DNA from: Paraburkholderia sp.
Lineage (GTDB): Bacteria; Pseudomonadota; Gammaproteobacteria; Burkholderiales; Burkholderiaceae
Direction of reading: 5' to 3'
NCBI GenBank assembly: GCA_004322045.1
Contig: SCRN01000043.1
Location: 1-64,000 of the forward strand
Length of the DNA stretch: 64,000 nt
Positions within the stretch are counted from its first letter, which is position 1; every line of letters starts with the position of its first letter. Both the position numbers and the translations under genes were made by a program. Shown here one piece after another: positions 1 through 8,345 of this stretch. A model generated the notes under the pieces. That model was not told the DNA's origin and did not search any database. It saw only the letters and a list, made by a program, of their open reading frames with translations.

Positions 1-1
1 C

Positions 2-136
2 GTGGCGTTGACGCTGCAAAAGCCGATCGTTTGCGATGCCTACGAGGTGCATCCGGGCACGGGCGCCTTCGTGTTGATCGACGAAGCGACGCATCACACC
101 GTGGCCGCCGGCATGATTCGCACATCGAGTGCATGA
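2..136 (+). CDS. cysN: sulfate adenylyltransferase subunit 1, C-terminal end (partial)
   Basis: Only the last 44 codons and the TGA lie in the window; the start is off the left edge. The tail reads as the end of the GTPase subunit of ATP sulfurylase: a beta strand with KPIVCDAY, then GTGAFVLID and the near-terminal TVAAGMI, which match the C-terminal barrel of CysN. The family activates sulfate to APS for cysteine synthesis, with CysD as partner. The call rests on this short tail; a NodQ-type CysNC protein would continue into an APS kinase domain, and this one stops. Confidence 0.75.
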   Translation: MALTLQKPIVCDAYEVHPGTGAFVLIDEATHHTVAAGMIRTSSA

Positions 137-281
137 GTGTATTGTGCCGATTGAAATAATCGGTGTAGACAAAATGCCACGTTAAACAAAAAGTTCATAA
201 AACCCTAATGGAAATCGGCAATAATTCGCCCCGGCGCTAATGGGGCCGCTTTCCACTCAACAAACGGACCAATCAATACAA

Positions 282-1421
282 ATGATGAACAAACGTATTC
301 TTGTCGCCGCCGTGCTCAGCAGCATCGGCGTTGCAGCGCATGCGCAAAGCAGCGTGACGCTTTACGGTGTGATCGACGCTGGGGTGAGCTACGTCAACAA
401 CAGCCGCGACGCGACTGGGCATTCGAGCAGCCTGGCGAAGTTCGACGACGGTGTTGCACAAGGCACGCGCTGGGGCCTGAAGGGCAGCGAAGACCTGGGC
501 GGCGGCCTGAAGGCGATCTTCACCCTCGAAAACGGCTTCAGCATTGCGAATGGCACGCTGGGGCAAGGCAACCGCGAATTCGGCCGCCAAGCCTACGTTG
601 GTCTCGCGAAGGACGGCGTCGGCGCGCTGACGTTCGGCCGTCAATACTCGCTGTCGACGGACGTGTTAGCCGCTTACTCCACCGGCGGCAACACGGTGGC
701 AGGCAACTATGCCTTCCACATCAACGACGTCGACCAACTCACATCGAGCCGCATCGACAATTCCGTCAAGTTCGCCAGCGCGAACTTCTCGGGCCTCACG
801 TTCGGCGCGTTGTACGGCTTCTCGAACCAAGCCGGTGCGTTTGCTGGTTCGCTCGCGAACGGCACCACGAACCCAGGTTCGTCGCGCACCTACAGTTTTG
901 GATTGAACTACGCGACTGGCCCCATCGGCGTGGGTGCGGCCTACACGGATATTCGCTATCCGGGTAACGCGGCGATCTCGAACACGGCACTGAGCAACGT
1001 GCAGGAACTACGCACGTTCGGCTTGGGCGCGCGATATTTGCTCGGCCCGGCGACGTTCTGGGCGCTGTGGACGAATACGCGCTTCGTGCCGGTCGCCGGC
1101 ACGGCGCTGCTGTTCGACGCATATGACGTGGGCGCGAAATATGCGTTCACCCCGGCGCTGTCGGTCGGCCTCGGCTACACGTACATGCACTTGAACGATG
1201 CCGCCAAGGGCCACTTCAATCAGGCCGACCTGAGCTTGGACTACGCGCTGAGCAAGCGCACCGACGTCTACCTGCTCGGTATCTACCAGATCGCATCGGG
1301 CAACAACGGCGCGACGCGCGTGCAAGCCCAGATCGGTGATTCGTCGAGCTTCTTCAGCACGTCGGGTTCGGATTCGCACTCGCAACTGGCCGCACGCGTG
1401 GGTATTCGTCACAAGTTCTAA
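282..1421 (+). CDS. general porin, OmpC-type outer-membrane beta-barrel
   Basis: About 380 residues, the usual size of a Burkholderia trimeric 16-strand porin. A signal peptide ending AHA is followed by the family start QSSVTLYGVIDAG, and the chain ends in the typical terminal strand RVGIRHKF with C-terminal Phe, the BAM recognition residue. A constriction-loop-like segment occurs about a third of the way in. The frame stays open up to 240, but the signal peptide begins at the two ATGs at 282/285, so the upstream 14 codons are probably untranslated. It should form a passive channel for small hydrophilic solutes. It stands alone between cysN and a bidirectional terminator. The substrate cannot be told. 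Confidence 0.93.
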   Translation: MMNKRILVAAVLSSIGVAAHAQSSVTLYGVIDAGVSYVNNSRDATGHSSSLAKFDDGVAQGTRWGLKGSEDLGGGLKAIFTLENGFSIANGTLGQGNREFGRQAYVGLAKDGVGALTFGRQYSLSTDVLAAYSTGGNTVAGNYAFHINDVDQLTSSRIDNSVKFASANFSGLTFGALYGFSNQAGAFAGSLANGTTNPGSSRTYSFGLNYATGPIGVGAAYTDIRYPGNAAISNTALSNVQELRTFGLGARYLLGPATFWALWTNTRFVPVAGTALLFDAYDVGAKYAFTPALSVGLGYTYMHLNDAAKGHFNQADLSLDYALSKRTDVYLLGIYQIASGNNGATRVQAQIGDSSSFFSTSGSDSHSQLAARVGIRHKF

Positions 1422-1463
1422 TCCAGCGGTTGGGGCAGCCTAGCGGCTGCCTCAGGATTCGAA

Positions 1464-1505
1464 CAAAAAAAGGGGCGCTCGATGGTGATCGAGCGCCCCT
1501 TTTTT
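1464..1505. terminator. bidirectional Rho-independent terminator
   Basis: A 13-bp perfect stem (AGGGGCGCTCGAT at 1471-1483 and its complement at 1488-1500) closes a GGTG loop. It has an A-tract on the left and a T-tract on the right, so it can stop transcription from the porin and from the lipoprotein gene on the other strand. Confidence 0.92.
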
Positions 1506-1520
1506 GCAAGCGTTGCGCCG

Positions 1521-1712
1521 TTATTTGCTGAGTTCGTAGCCGACCACGCCGCCCGCCACCGCACCGCCAACGGTACCGACCGTGCTGCCGTGCGTCAGCT
1601 TGTTGCCCGCGTACCCGCCTACGGCTGCGCCGCCCAGGGTGCAGCCTGCCAGAAGCGCGACCACGACGGTGCCGGCCGCGCCGGCCAACTTGAATCGTCC
1701 GAATCGTTTCAC
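1521..1712 (-). CDS. small glycine-zipper lipoprotein
   Basis: A 63-residue protein starting at a GTG with GGGAG six bases upstream; a longer frame to 1757 lacks a ribosome site. A short basic N-terminus and hydrophobic stretch end in the lipobox LLAGC (Cys at about 24), so it should be lipid-anchored. The remainder is a Gly/Ala-rich glycine-zipper pattern (GGAAVGGYAGNKL, GTVGGAVAGGVVGY), as in the 2TM osmotic-stress lipoproteins of the OsmB/SlyB kind. It shares the terminator with the porin. The exact role in the envelope is not known. Confidence 0.8.
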   Translation of the reverse strand: MKRFGRFKLAGAAGTVVVALLAGCTLGGAAVGGYAGNKLTHGSTVGTVGGAVAGGVVGYELSK

Positions 1713-1778
1713 GATCGTCTCCCTGTTTATGAAGACAGCATGACAACGATCACGCAAACTTCGTGCCGATCGGCTTCT

Positions 1779-2585
1779 TTATGACGACCGTCGCGCGACT
1801 TCGGCGAGCCCATCGAGATCCAAAATCTCGACCTCTTTGCCGTGCACCTTGATCAGGCCTTGCTTTTGAAAGCGTGACAACGTTCGACTGACCGTTTCGG
1901 GCTTGAGGCCAAGAAAACTCCCGGTCTCCTCCCGCGTCATGCGCAAGACGAACGCATTGGGCGAGTACGAGCGCGCCTGCCAGCGCCGCGACAAATCGAG
2001 CAGAAACGCCGCGACCCGTTCGTCGGCCGTCATCGTGCCGAGCAGCATCAGTGAGTTGCTTTCGCGAACGAGGTCGGCGCTGAGCATGCGAAACACGTTG
2101 TGTTGCACGGCCTTGACTTCGCGGCTGAGCAATTCGAGCAGATCGAACGGCATCACGCACACGCTGCTGTCTTCGAGCGCGATGACATCGCTTGCGTAGT
2201 GGTCCGTCGAGATGCCGTCGGCGCCGAGCAATTCTCCCGAGACGTAAAAGCCCGTGACTTGTTCGCGGCCGTCGGCCAGCAAGGTGACTTTCTTGTACGA
2301 GCCCGTACGTACGGCGTACAGATTGCCGAAAACATCGCCGACCCGATAGAGCGCTTCGCCCTTCTTCACGTGCCGATACCCGAGGATCAGGTCGTCCATT
2401 TGCCGCGAGCACGCGAGCTCATCGGGGTTGACCGAGCACACGGAGCGCAGCGTGCAATTCTTGCAGGAAGACGAAGTGCCACGTACGGCGGGCGAACGCT
2501 TCATCGTCTCGGCGCGCATGGAAATGGGCATTGGGGTATTGCTCATCGCGTCGCGCGCGCTGGCTCGTTCGCTGGCACCGAACAT
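1779..2585 (-). CDS. fnr: FNR-type oxygen-sensing transcription regulator
   Basis: 268 residues. The start at 2585 has AAGGAGAG upstream. The N-terminal cysteines form C-X2-C-X5-C (CKNCTLRSVC) and a fourth cysteine sits in SVCVMPF, the same arrangement as the [4Fe-4S] ligands of E. coli FNR, so this is an O2 sensor rather than a plain CRP homologue. A cyclic-nucleotide-like beta barrel and dimer helix follow. The recognition helix region GLKPETVSRTLSRF keeps the E, S and R that read TTGAT half-sites. It lies next to a B-family oxidase operon and two FNR boxes, and further boxes occur across the first 30 kb, so it probably controls much of this region. Confidence 0.93.
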   Translation of the reverse strand: MFGASERASARDAMSNTPMPISMRAETMKRSPAVRGTSSSCKNCTLRSVCSVNPDELACSRQMDDLILGYRHVKKGEALYRVGDVFGNLYAVRTGSYKKVTLLADGREQVTGFYVSGELLGADGISTDHYASDVIALEDSSVCVMPFDLLELLSREVKAVQHNVFRMLSADLVRESNSLMLLGTMTADERVAAFLLDLSRRWQARSYSPNAFVLRMTREETGSFLGLKPETVSRTLSRFQKQGLIKVHGKEVEILDLDGLAEVARRSS

Positions 2586-2894
2586 GTCATGCTCTCCTTG
2601 GTTTGATCGATAAACGCGGGACGGCCTACGTCCCGCACCCGCATCGCAGGCGGCATGCAACTTCTGTCGACACAAAGTGTCCGCTCGCGGCCCACCCGAG
2701 CCTATCGGGTTGCGCCGAGAGTCTTGTCGGCGCCCGCTCACTCGGTGTCAGCCGATTCCTACAGCGGGGCGCCGCCACCCTGCGACAAGGGCCGTCCTGG
2801 CTAGCTTCTTGCGTTGCGCGATATTTGTCACGCATAACCCGCGCGACCAAGCGTCGCAAGGCCTGCGCACAGGGTGCGTCCGACTGGCGCACGT

Positions 2895-2908
2895 CTGATT
2901 TAAATCAA
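2895..2908. promoter_or_regulatory. FNR box, distal (CTGAT-N4-ATCAA)
   Basis: CTGATTTAAATCAA matches the FNR/Anr consensus TTGAT-N4-ATCAA at nine of ten defined positions. It lies about 255 bp before the first cytochrome gene and 310 bp before fnr, so it could serve either one. Confidence 0.65.
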
Positions 2909-3028
2909 CCTGTGAGGTATCGATCCATGGTCTAATCGTCGGGTTTTGGCGATCGAATCGAGACTCGATGTCGCACCGGGTTTCGAGTGTGTGTTCTCTT
3001 GCAGACCGTGCTGTCGGATTCGTCTGTT

Positions 3029-3042
3029 TTGATTAGAATCGA
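3029..3042. promoter_or_regulatory. FNR box, proximal (TTGAT-N4-ATCGA)
   Basis: TTGATTAGAATCGA has nine of ten consensus bases. Centred at about 3035.5, it would put a class II start site near 3077, some 80 bp before the cytochrome start codon. That is a suitable arrangement for anaerobic activation of the oxidase operon. Confidence 0.65.
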
Positions 3043-3155
3043 CGGCTCAGTAGAGAAGACGCATTGCCGTTTCGGTCCGCACCGCTGCGAGGCTTAAGCC
3101 GTGAAAGCCGTGGGCGCGCCGCATATCGTTGGGTGTCCCCGGAGACGATGAAGTG

Positions 3156-3869
3156 ATGCTGAGAAGAAGAACTGCTGCTGTGGTGGCTGTCTTTGCAAGC
3201 CTGGTGGGGGGTGCCGCTCATGCGCAAGATGCGCAAACGGAGCGGGCGCCCGATACGATGCAGGCGCGCGTGCTGGCCTGCGCGGCCTGCCACGGCGCGA
3301 AAGGCGAAGGCACCGATAACGACTACTTTCCGCGCCTGGCGGGCAAACCCGCGGGCTATCTATACAACCAGTTGATCGCCTTTCGCGACGGTCATCGGCA
3401 GTACCCGCCGATGAACTACTTGCTCGCGTATTTGCCCGATGCCTATCTGCATCGGATCGCCGAGTACTTCGCGAGCCAGCGCCCGCCCTATCCGCCCGCA
3501 TCGACGCCTGCCATCCCTGCTTCCCTGCTCTCGCGCGGGCAGCAACTCGCGAAGCGGGGCGATCCGTCCAAGGACATCCCCGCCTGCGCTTCGTGCCACG
3601 GCGCGGCATTGACCGGCATGGAGCCGGCGATCCCGGGCCTACTCGGTTTGCACGCCGACTACATCAGCGCGCAACTGGGCGCATGGCGTTACGGCACGCG
3701 CAAGTCGTATGCACCCGATTGCATGCATGAGGTCGCTTCACGTTTGACGAACGATGACATCACGGCCGTCGCAGCGTGGCTTGCGGCGTCGCCGGGTCCG
3801 GCCAATCCCGCTTTCGCTCCCGCGGGAAGCTTGAAGATGCCGCTGCGTTGCGGCAGCGAACCGCAATGA
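3156..3869 (+). CDS. periplasmic di-haem cytochrome c
   Basis: 237 residues from the ATG at 3156 (GGAGA upstream), with a Sec signal peptide ending AHAQ. Two CXXCH haem sites, CAACH near residue 38 and CASCH near 145, place two class I cytochrome c domains in tandem, as in the c4-like cytochromes. It is the first gene of a six-gene oxidase operon and its stop overlaps the next start by four bases (ATGA). In this setting it most likely carries electrons to the CuA subunit encoded downstream. The donor is not evident from the sequence. Confidence 0.88.
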   Translation: MLRRRTAAVVAVFASLVGGAAHAQDAQTERAPDTMQARVLACAACHGAKGEGTDNDYFPRLAGKPAGYLYNQLIAFRDGHRQYPPMNYLLAYLPDAYLHRIAEYFASQRPPYPPASTPAIPASLLSRGQQLAKRGDPSKDIPACASCHGAALTGMEPAIPGLLGLHADYISAQLGAWRYGTRKSYAPDCMHEVASRLTNDDITAVAAWLAASPGPANPAFAPAGSLKMPLRCGSEPQ

Positions 3870-5158
3870 TGGAGTCTTTCGTGCCAGCCATTCTTTCTCT
3901 TACACGCACGCTCGCTCGCGTGGGCGCGGGCCTCGCACTTGCCGCATCGAGCGCGCTCGCTTTCGCACAGGGTCCGAGCGGCGCGTCGGCCGACATCGTC
4001 AAGCGCGGCGAGTACCTCGCGCACGCCGGCGATTGCGTGGCCTGTCATACGCAGCCCGGCGACAAACTGTTCGCGGGCGGACGCGCCATGCCGACGCCGT
4101 TCGGCACGCTCTACTCTCCGAACATCACCGCCGATGACCAAACGGGCATCGGCAAATGGACCGCCGACGAGTTCTATCAAATGATGCACACGGGCCGCTC
4201 GCGCGACGGTTCGCTGCTTTATCCCGCGATGCCCTATGGCGCTTATACGAAGGTCACGCGCGCGGATTCGGATGCGATCTTCGCGTACCTGCGCTCGGTG
4301 CCGCCCGTGAATCAGCCGAACCGGCCGCACGAGATGCGCTTCCCGTACAACAACCGCGAGCTGCTGCTCGGTTGGCGCACGCTGTATTTCCGTGAAGGCG
4401 AATACCAAGCCGATCCGACGCGTTCGGTCGAATGGAACCGGGGCGCTTATCTCGTGCAGGGGCTCGGCCACTGCTCGATGTGCCATACGGCGATCAATGC
4501 GCTCGGCGGGAGTTCGGAGTCCAAGGCATTCGAAGGCGGGTTGATTCCGATGCAGGACTGGTACGCACCCTCGCTCACGTCCAACAAGGAAGCCGGCCTC
4601 GGCGATTGGAGCATCGAAGACATCTCCAATCTGCTGCAAAAAGGCGTAGCCAAACGCGGCGCGGTGTACGGCCCGATGGCCGAAGTGGTCTACGACAGCT
4701 TGCAGTACCTGTCCGACGACGACGTGCGCGCGATGGCCGTCTATCTGAAGTCGTTGCCGCAACACGGCGGCGATAACGGCGCGAACGGCAAGAGCGCGAT
4801 GGTGGGCGAAGAGCGCGAGTTGCTCGTGCGGCTCGGCTCGAAGATCTACGACGCACAGTGCGCGACCTGCCACGGCAAGCACGGCGAAGGCAAGCTGCCC
4901 GATTTCCCGCCGCTCGCGAACAATCAGTCGATCCAAATGACTTCTGCGGTCAATCCGATTCGCATGGTGCTCAACGGCGGCTATGCGCCCGGCACGATGA
5001 AAAACCCCGCGCCTTACGGCATGCCGCCGTTCGCCCAGTCGCTGTCGGACGAGGAAGTCGCGGCGGTGGTCACCTTCATTCGCACGGCTTGGGGCAACCG
5101 CGGCACGCCGGTCACGGCCAAGGAAGCCAATGCTTTGCGCTCCGCGACGCTCAATTGA
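3866..5158 (+). CDS. tri-haem cytochrome c, alcohol/gluconate-dehydrogenase subunit type
   Basis: About 430 residues with a signal peptide ending AFAQ and three haem sites in order: CVACH, CSMCH and CATCH. Three haems with this spacing are the pattern of the membrane cytochrome subunit of quinoprotein or flavoprotein alcohol, aldehyde and gluconate dehydrogenases, which normally pass electrons to quinone. No dehydrogenase is encoded here; the gene sits between a di-haem cytochrome and oxidase subunits, so it is probably used as an electron relay to the oxidase. Start: the ATG overlapping the previous stop is used; the GTG at 3881 has a better GGAG and is a real alternative. Confidence 0.87.
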   Translation: MMESFVPAILSLTRTLARVGAGLALAASSALAFAQGPSGASADIVKRGEYLAHAGDCVACHTQPGDKLFAGGRAMPTPFGTLYSPNITADDQTGIGKWTADEFYQMMHTGRSRDGSLLYPAMPYGAYTKVTRADSDAIFAYLRSVPPVNQPNRPHEMRFPYNNRELLLGWRTLYFREGEYQADPTRSVEWNRGAYLVQGLGHCSMCHTAINALGGSSESKAFEGGLIPMQDWYAPSLTSNKEAGLGDWSIEDISNLLQKGVAKRGAVYGPMAEVVYDSLQYLSDDDVRAMAVYLKSLPQHGGDNGANGKSAMVGEERELLVRLGSKIYDAQCATCHGKHGEGKLPDFPPLANNQSIQMTSAVNPIRMVLNGGYAPGTMKNPAPYGMPPFAQSLSDEEVAAVVTFIRTAWGNRGTPVTAKEANALRSATLN

Positions 5159-5171
5159 ATCGAGGCACGCC

Positions 5172-5354
5172 ATGAATCCGAACAACGAGGCGCGAGCGGG
5201 CGCCAGTGACCAAGAAGAGCAGCGTGTGGACGAGATCGTTCGCTCAGGGCCGGCGGGGGCCATCGCGGTGGCCGGCATCGCCACCGCCATCGTCGTGGCG
5301 CTCTGGTTCGCGTTCTACTTCCTAGTCTTTTTGCCGCGCGGCGTCATCCACTGA
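5172..5354 (+). CDS. B-family cytochrome oxidase small subunit IIa
   Basis: 60 residues with one membrane helix near the C-terminus and GAGGC upstream of the ATG. The segment GAIAVAGIATAIVVALWFAF followed by FLPRG resembles the 34-residue subunit IIa of Thermus ba3 oxidase, which packs beside subunits I and II. Here it carries an extra acidic N-terminal 25 residues. Its place directly before subunit II supports the call. It would be a structural subunit with no redox centre. Confidence 0.7.
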   Translation: MNPNNEARAGASDQEEQRVDEIVRSGPAGAIAVAGIATAIVVALWFAFYFLVFLPRGVIH

Positions 5355-5363
5355 GCGAGCGAC

Positions 5364-5933
5364 ATGTCGAATATTCCATCTTCCAACCACGCCGAAGGCG
5401 CTGAGGTTGCTGCGCGCGTGGAGCGCAAATGGGCGGCCGTCTCGGTCGCGATCATCCTGCTCCTCATTGCGATGGTCGTCTACACCGGTTTGCATTGGGC
5501 CGCGATGCCGCCCTCGCGCGTCGAAACGATCGATCCGACGACGCTTCACGTATCGGGTGAATTCATCGAAAGCAACCTGGGCAGCGCCGTCGAAACCGAC
5601 GGCTCGGTCACGGTGCGCATCGTCGCGCAGCAGTACTCGTTCACGCCGCAGTGCATCGTCGTGCCGGCGGACACACCCATCACGTTTCGCGCGACGAGCG
5701 CCGACGTCGTGCATGGCTTTCTCATCGCCAATACGAATATCAATTCCATGGTCGAGCCGGGGTATGTCTCGACCTTCAAGACGAGCTTTCCCGAAAGCGG
5801 CGATCACTTGATGCCCTGCCACGAATACTGCGGCACGGGTCACGAGGGCATGTGGGCGCACGTGAAAGTGCTCGATCGCGCCGCATTCGACAAGCTCGCG
5901 GCCAACGCTCGGAGGCTTAGCTGTGCTCAATAA
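5364..5933 (+). CDS. cytochrome c oxidase subunit II, ba3-like, CuA-binding
   Basis: 189 residues: one N-terminal membrane helix (about 25-45) and a periplasmic cupredoxin domain. All CuA ligands are visible: His in VVHGF and then the cluster CHEYCGTGHEGM giving two Cys, Glu carbonyl, His and Met. The single anchor helix and short length are typical of B-family oxidases rather than of the two-helix A-family subunit II. It takes electrons from cytochrome c and passes them to subunit I. The last 11 bases overlap the start of the subunit I gene. Confidence 0.93.
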   Translation: MSNIPSSNHAEGAEVAARVERKWAAVSVAIILLLIAMVVYTGLHWAAMPPSRVETIDPTTLHVSGEFIESNLGSAVETDGSVTVRIVAQQYSFTPQCIVVPADTPITFRATSADVVHGFLIANTNINSMVEPGYVSTFKTSFPESGDHLMPCHEYCGTGHEGMWAHVKVLDRAAFDKLAANARRLSCAQ

Positions 5934-7548
5934 CAGACGACTCGTACTCGCACACTTCTGGTTCGCCTTCGCCACCTTCGGCGTCGCGCTGTTGCTCGGC
6001 GCCTGGCAGATGTACGTGCGCAGCCCCCTGCATATATGGCTCCGGCAGCCCGAGCTCTACTACCGCTCCGTGACGGCGCACGGCTCCGTCATGGGGTACG
6101 TGTTTCCGACGTTGATCGCGATGGGCTTCGGCTACGCGATCAGCGAGCTGTCGCTCGAGCAACCGCTCGTGGGCAAGCGTTGGGCTTGGATCGGCTGGTG
6201 GCTCGTCGCGATCGGTTCGATCACGGCGATGATCCCCGTCTCGCTTGGCCGCGCGTCGGTGCTCTATACGTTCTATCCGCCGATGGTCGGCAATCCCTTT
6301 TATTACATCGGTGTGGTGCTCGTCGTCGTGGGATCGTGGATCTGGGTCGCACTGATGTCGATCAACCTGCGCACGTGGAAGCGCGCGAACCCCGGAAAGC
6401 CCGTGCCGTTGCCGATGTTCGCCAACGTGGCCGGATCGTACTTGTGGGCCTGGACCGCAGTGGGCGCCGCGATCGAAATCTTGTTCCAGATTTTGCCTGT
6501 CGCCCTTGGCCTTAAGACGACCATCGATTCGGGCCTCGCTCGCGTGTTCTTCTCTTGGACGCTGCATGCGATCGTCTATTTCTGGCTGATGCCGGCCTAC
6601 ATCGCGTACTACACGCTCGTGCCGCGCGCAGTCGGCGGCCGGCTCTACAGCGATGCGATGGCGCGCATCTCGTTCATCCTGTTCCTCGTGGTCGCGATGC
6701 CGATCGGCATCCATCACTTGTTCGCCGATCCGCAAGTGGGCTCAGGCTTCAAGTTCCTGCAATCGGTGTTCACGGCGTTCGTGTCGGTGCCGACGCTGCT
6801 GACGGTTTTCACGATCTGCGCCTCGGTCGAAATCGCGGGACGGCTGCGCGGTGGTCGCGGGCCGTTCGGTTGGCTGCGCGCCCTGCCCTGGCACGAGCCG
6901 ATGATGCTGGCCGTCGCCTTCTCGTTCGTCATGCTCGGCTTCGGCGGCGCGGGCGGGCTCATCAACATGAGCTATCAGCTCGATTCGACGATCCACAATA
7001 CGCAGTGGATCACGGGCCACTTCCATCTGATCTTCGGCGGCGCGATCGTCATCATGTACTTCGCGATCGCTTACGACCTCTGGCCGCAGCTCACGGGCCG
7101 CGTGCTGACGAGCGTGAAGCTCATGCGCTGGCAGCTATGGCTCTGGTTCATCGGCATGATCGTGACGACGTTCCCCTGGCACTATGCCGGGATTCTCGGC
7201 ATGCCGCGGCGCATGGCGTACTTCGATTACAGCAATCCGGCGCTCGCCCCCGAGGCCATCACCGTCGATATGTCGTTCGTCGGTGCGCTGATTCTCGTCG
7301 CTTCCGCCGTGCTGTTCTTCATCGTGCTCGCGCGCGGCCATCGCGGACCGGCCGCGGCGCCGCAGAAATTCACATTCAGCACCGCCGTGCATCCGCCCAA
7401 GACATTGCCGATCGCGCTCAATAGCTTCGGCTTGTGGGTCGCGCTGATGATCGCGCTGACCGTCGTCAACTACGGCTATCCGATTGCGCAGTTGCTCGTG
7501 CTCAAGCAAACCTCGGTGCCGGCTATCTACATGGGGGGCGCACGATGA
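5923..7548 (+). CDS. B-family (ba3-like) haem-copper oxidase subunit I
   Basis: 541 residues, about 13 membrane helices, starting at a GTG with GGAGG seven bases upstream. The metal ligands are in place: His in TAHGSVMGY for the low-spin haem, HAIVY with the CuB histidine and the cross-linked tyrosine, the HH pair in GIHHLFADP for CuB, and GHFHLIFGG for the two haem axial histidines. There is no D-channel motif, so protons must enter by the K-channel as in other B-family enzymes. It reduces O2 to water with high affinity and lower pumping, in keeping with FNR-linked expression. Confidence 0.94.
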   Translation: MLNNRRLVLAHFWFAFATFGVALLLGAWQMYVRSPLHIWLRQPELYYRSVTAHGSVMGYVFPTLIAMGFGYAISELSLEQPLVGKRWAWIGWWLVAIGSITAMIPVSLGRASVLYTFYPPMVGNPFYYIGVVLVVVGSWIWVALMSINLRTWKRANPGKPVPLPMFANVAGSYLWAWTAVGAAIEILFQILPVALGLKTTIDSGLARVFFSWTLHAIVYFWLMPAYIAYYTLVPRAVGGRLYSDAMARISFILFLVVAMPIGIHHLFADPQVGSGFKFLQSVFTAFVSVPTLLTVFTICASVEIAGRLRGGRGPFGWLRALPWHEPMMLAVAFSFVMLGFGGAGGLINMSYQLDSTIHNTQWITGHFHLIFGGAIVIMYFAIAYDLWPQLTGRVLTSVKLMRWQLWLWFIGMIVTTFPWHYAGILGMPRRMAYFDYSNPALAPEAITVDMSFVGALILVASAVLFFIVLARGHRGPAAAPQKFTFSTAVHPPKTLPIALNSFGLWVALMIALTVVNYGYPIAQLLVLKQTSVPAIYMGGAR

Positions 7549-8333
7549 GCACCGAACGCTTGTTCTCGCTGCGCAACCGGTGGTTTACGGTCAGCGTCGG
7601 ACTGACCGCGGGCGTGGCCGTGGTCGCGATTTTGATCGGCTTCATCTGGTTGCCGTCCGTCCAAACCGGTTCGCAATTCGCGGGCGTCTGGAACGCGATC
7701 TGCAGCGCGGCCGGGGTTCCGCAACAATGGTTCGTTTCGACGCCGGTGACTTCGAGCGTGAAGACGAGCCAAGTCGTCGTGACGCCGACGATGTTCGCCA
7801 ACGCCGATGCGCTGTCGATCGGCCGCGGCGCGACGCTTGCGTTGCGCTGTTCGATGTGCCACGGGCCGCAAGGTGTCAGCCAAGCGAATTCGCCGAACCT
7901 CGCCGGCCAGTACGAAACGGTCATCTACAAGCAGTTGAAGGACTTCCAGACCGGTGCGCGCACGAATGCGGTGATGAGCCCGATGGTGCAGACGTTGTCC
8001 GATCAGGATATGCGCGACCTCGCCGCGTATTACGCGTTTCTACCGAAGCTGCCCGGCTATCATCCGGCCAACCAGGTCGTGCCGCCGATCGTTGCGACGG
8101 GCGCGCCCATGCGCAACATCGCCCCATGCGCATCGTGTCACGGCGCGGCCGATCACAAGACCGGCACGCCGTGGCTCGAAGGCGAGCCGGTGGTTTATAT
8201 CCGTGCGCAATTGCAGGCGTTCGCCGCGGGCGATCGTCACAACGACATCAGCGAGCAAATGCGCAATGTCGCGCGGCAGATGACGCCCGCGGAAATCGAA
8301 GCGGCAGCGCGCTACTACGCGGGCCAGCCGTAA
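7545..8333 (+). CDS. membrane-anchored di-haem cytochrome c
   Basis: 262 residues; the start overlaps the subunit I stop (ATGA). One N-terminal membrane helix (about 20-42) anchors a periplasmic region with two haem sites, CSMCH and CASCH, each in a class I fold, close in design to cytochrome c4 or the FixP/CcoP tail. As the last gene of the operon it probably delivers electrons directly to the CuA subunit. It differs from the first gene of the operon in being tethered. Confidence 0.88.
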   Translation: MSTERLFSLRNRWFTVSVGLTAGVAVVAILIGFIWLPSVQTGSQFAGVWNAICSAAGVPQQWFVSTPVTSSVKTSQVVVTPTMFANADALSIGRGATLALRCSMCHGPQGVSQANSPNLAGQYETVIYKQLKDFQTGARTNAVMSPMVQTLSDQDMRDLAAYYAFLPKLPGYHPANQVVPPIVATGAPMRNIAPCASCHGAADHKTGTPWLEGEPVVYIRAQLQAFAAGDRHNDISEQMRNVARQMTPAEIEAAARYYAGQP

Positions 8334-8345
8334 CCGGCGTTGCCG

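Larger units (their letters stand above)
2586..3155. other. 570-bp divergent regulatory region without a gene
   Basis: This gap separates fnr from the oxidase operon. The short frames in it show no family features. It contains the two FNR-box-like sites listed separately and nothing else that could be recognised; a conserved small RNA cannot be excluded by eye. Confidence 0.6.

Noticed and set aside
3689-5290. 533-codon open frame on the minus strand
   Set aside because: Antisense to the tri-haem cytochrome gene; Arg/His/Ala-rich composition of a GC-rich shadow, no family.
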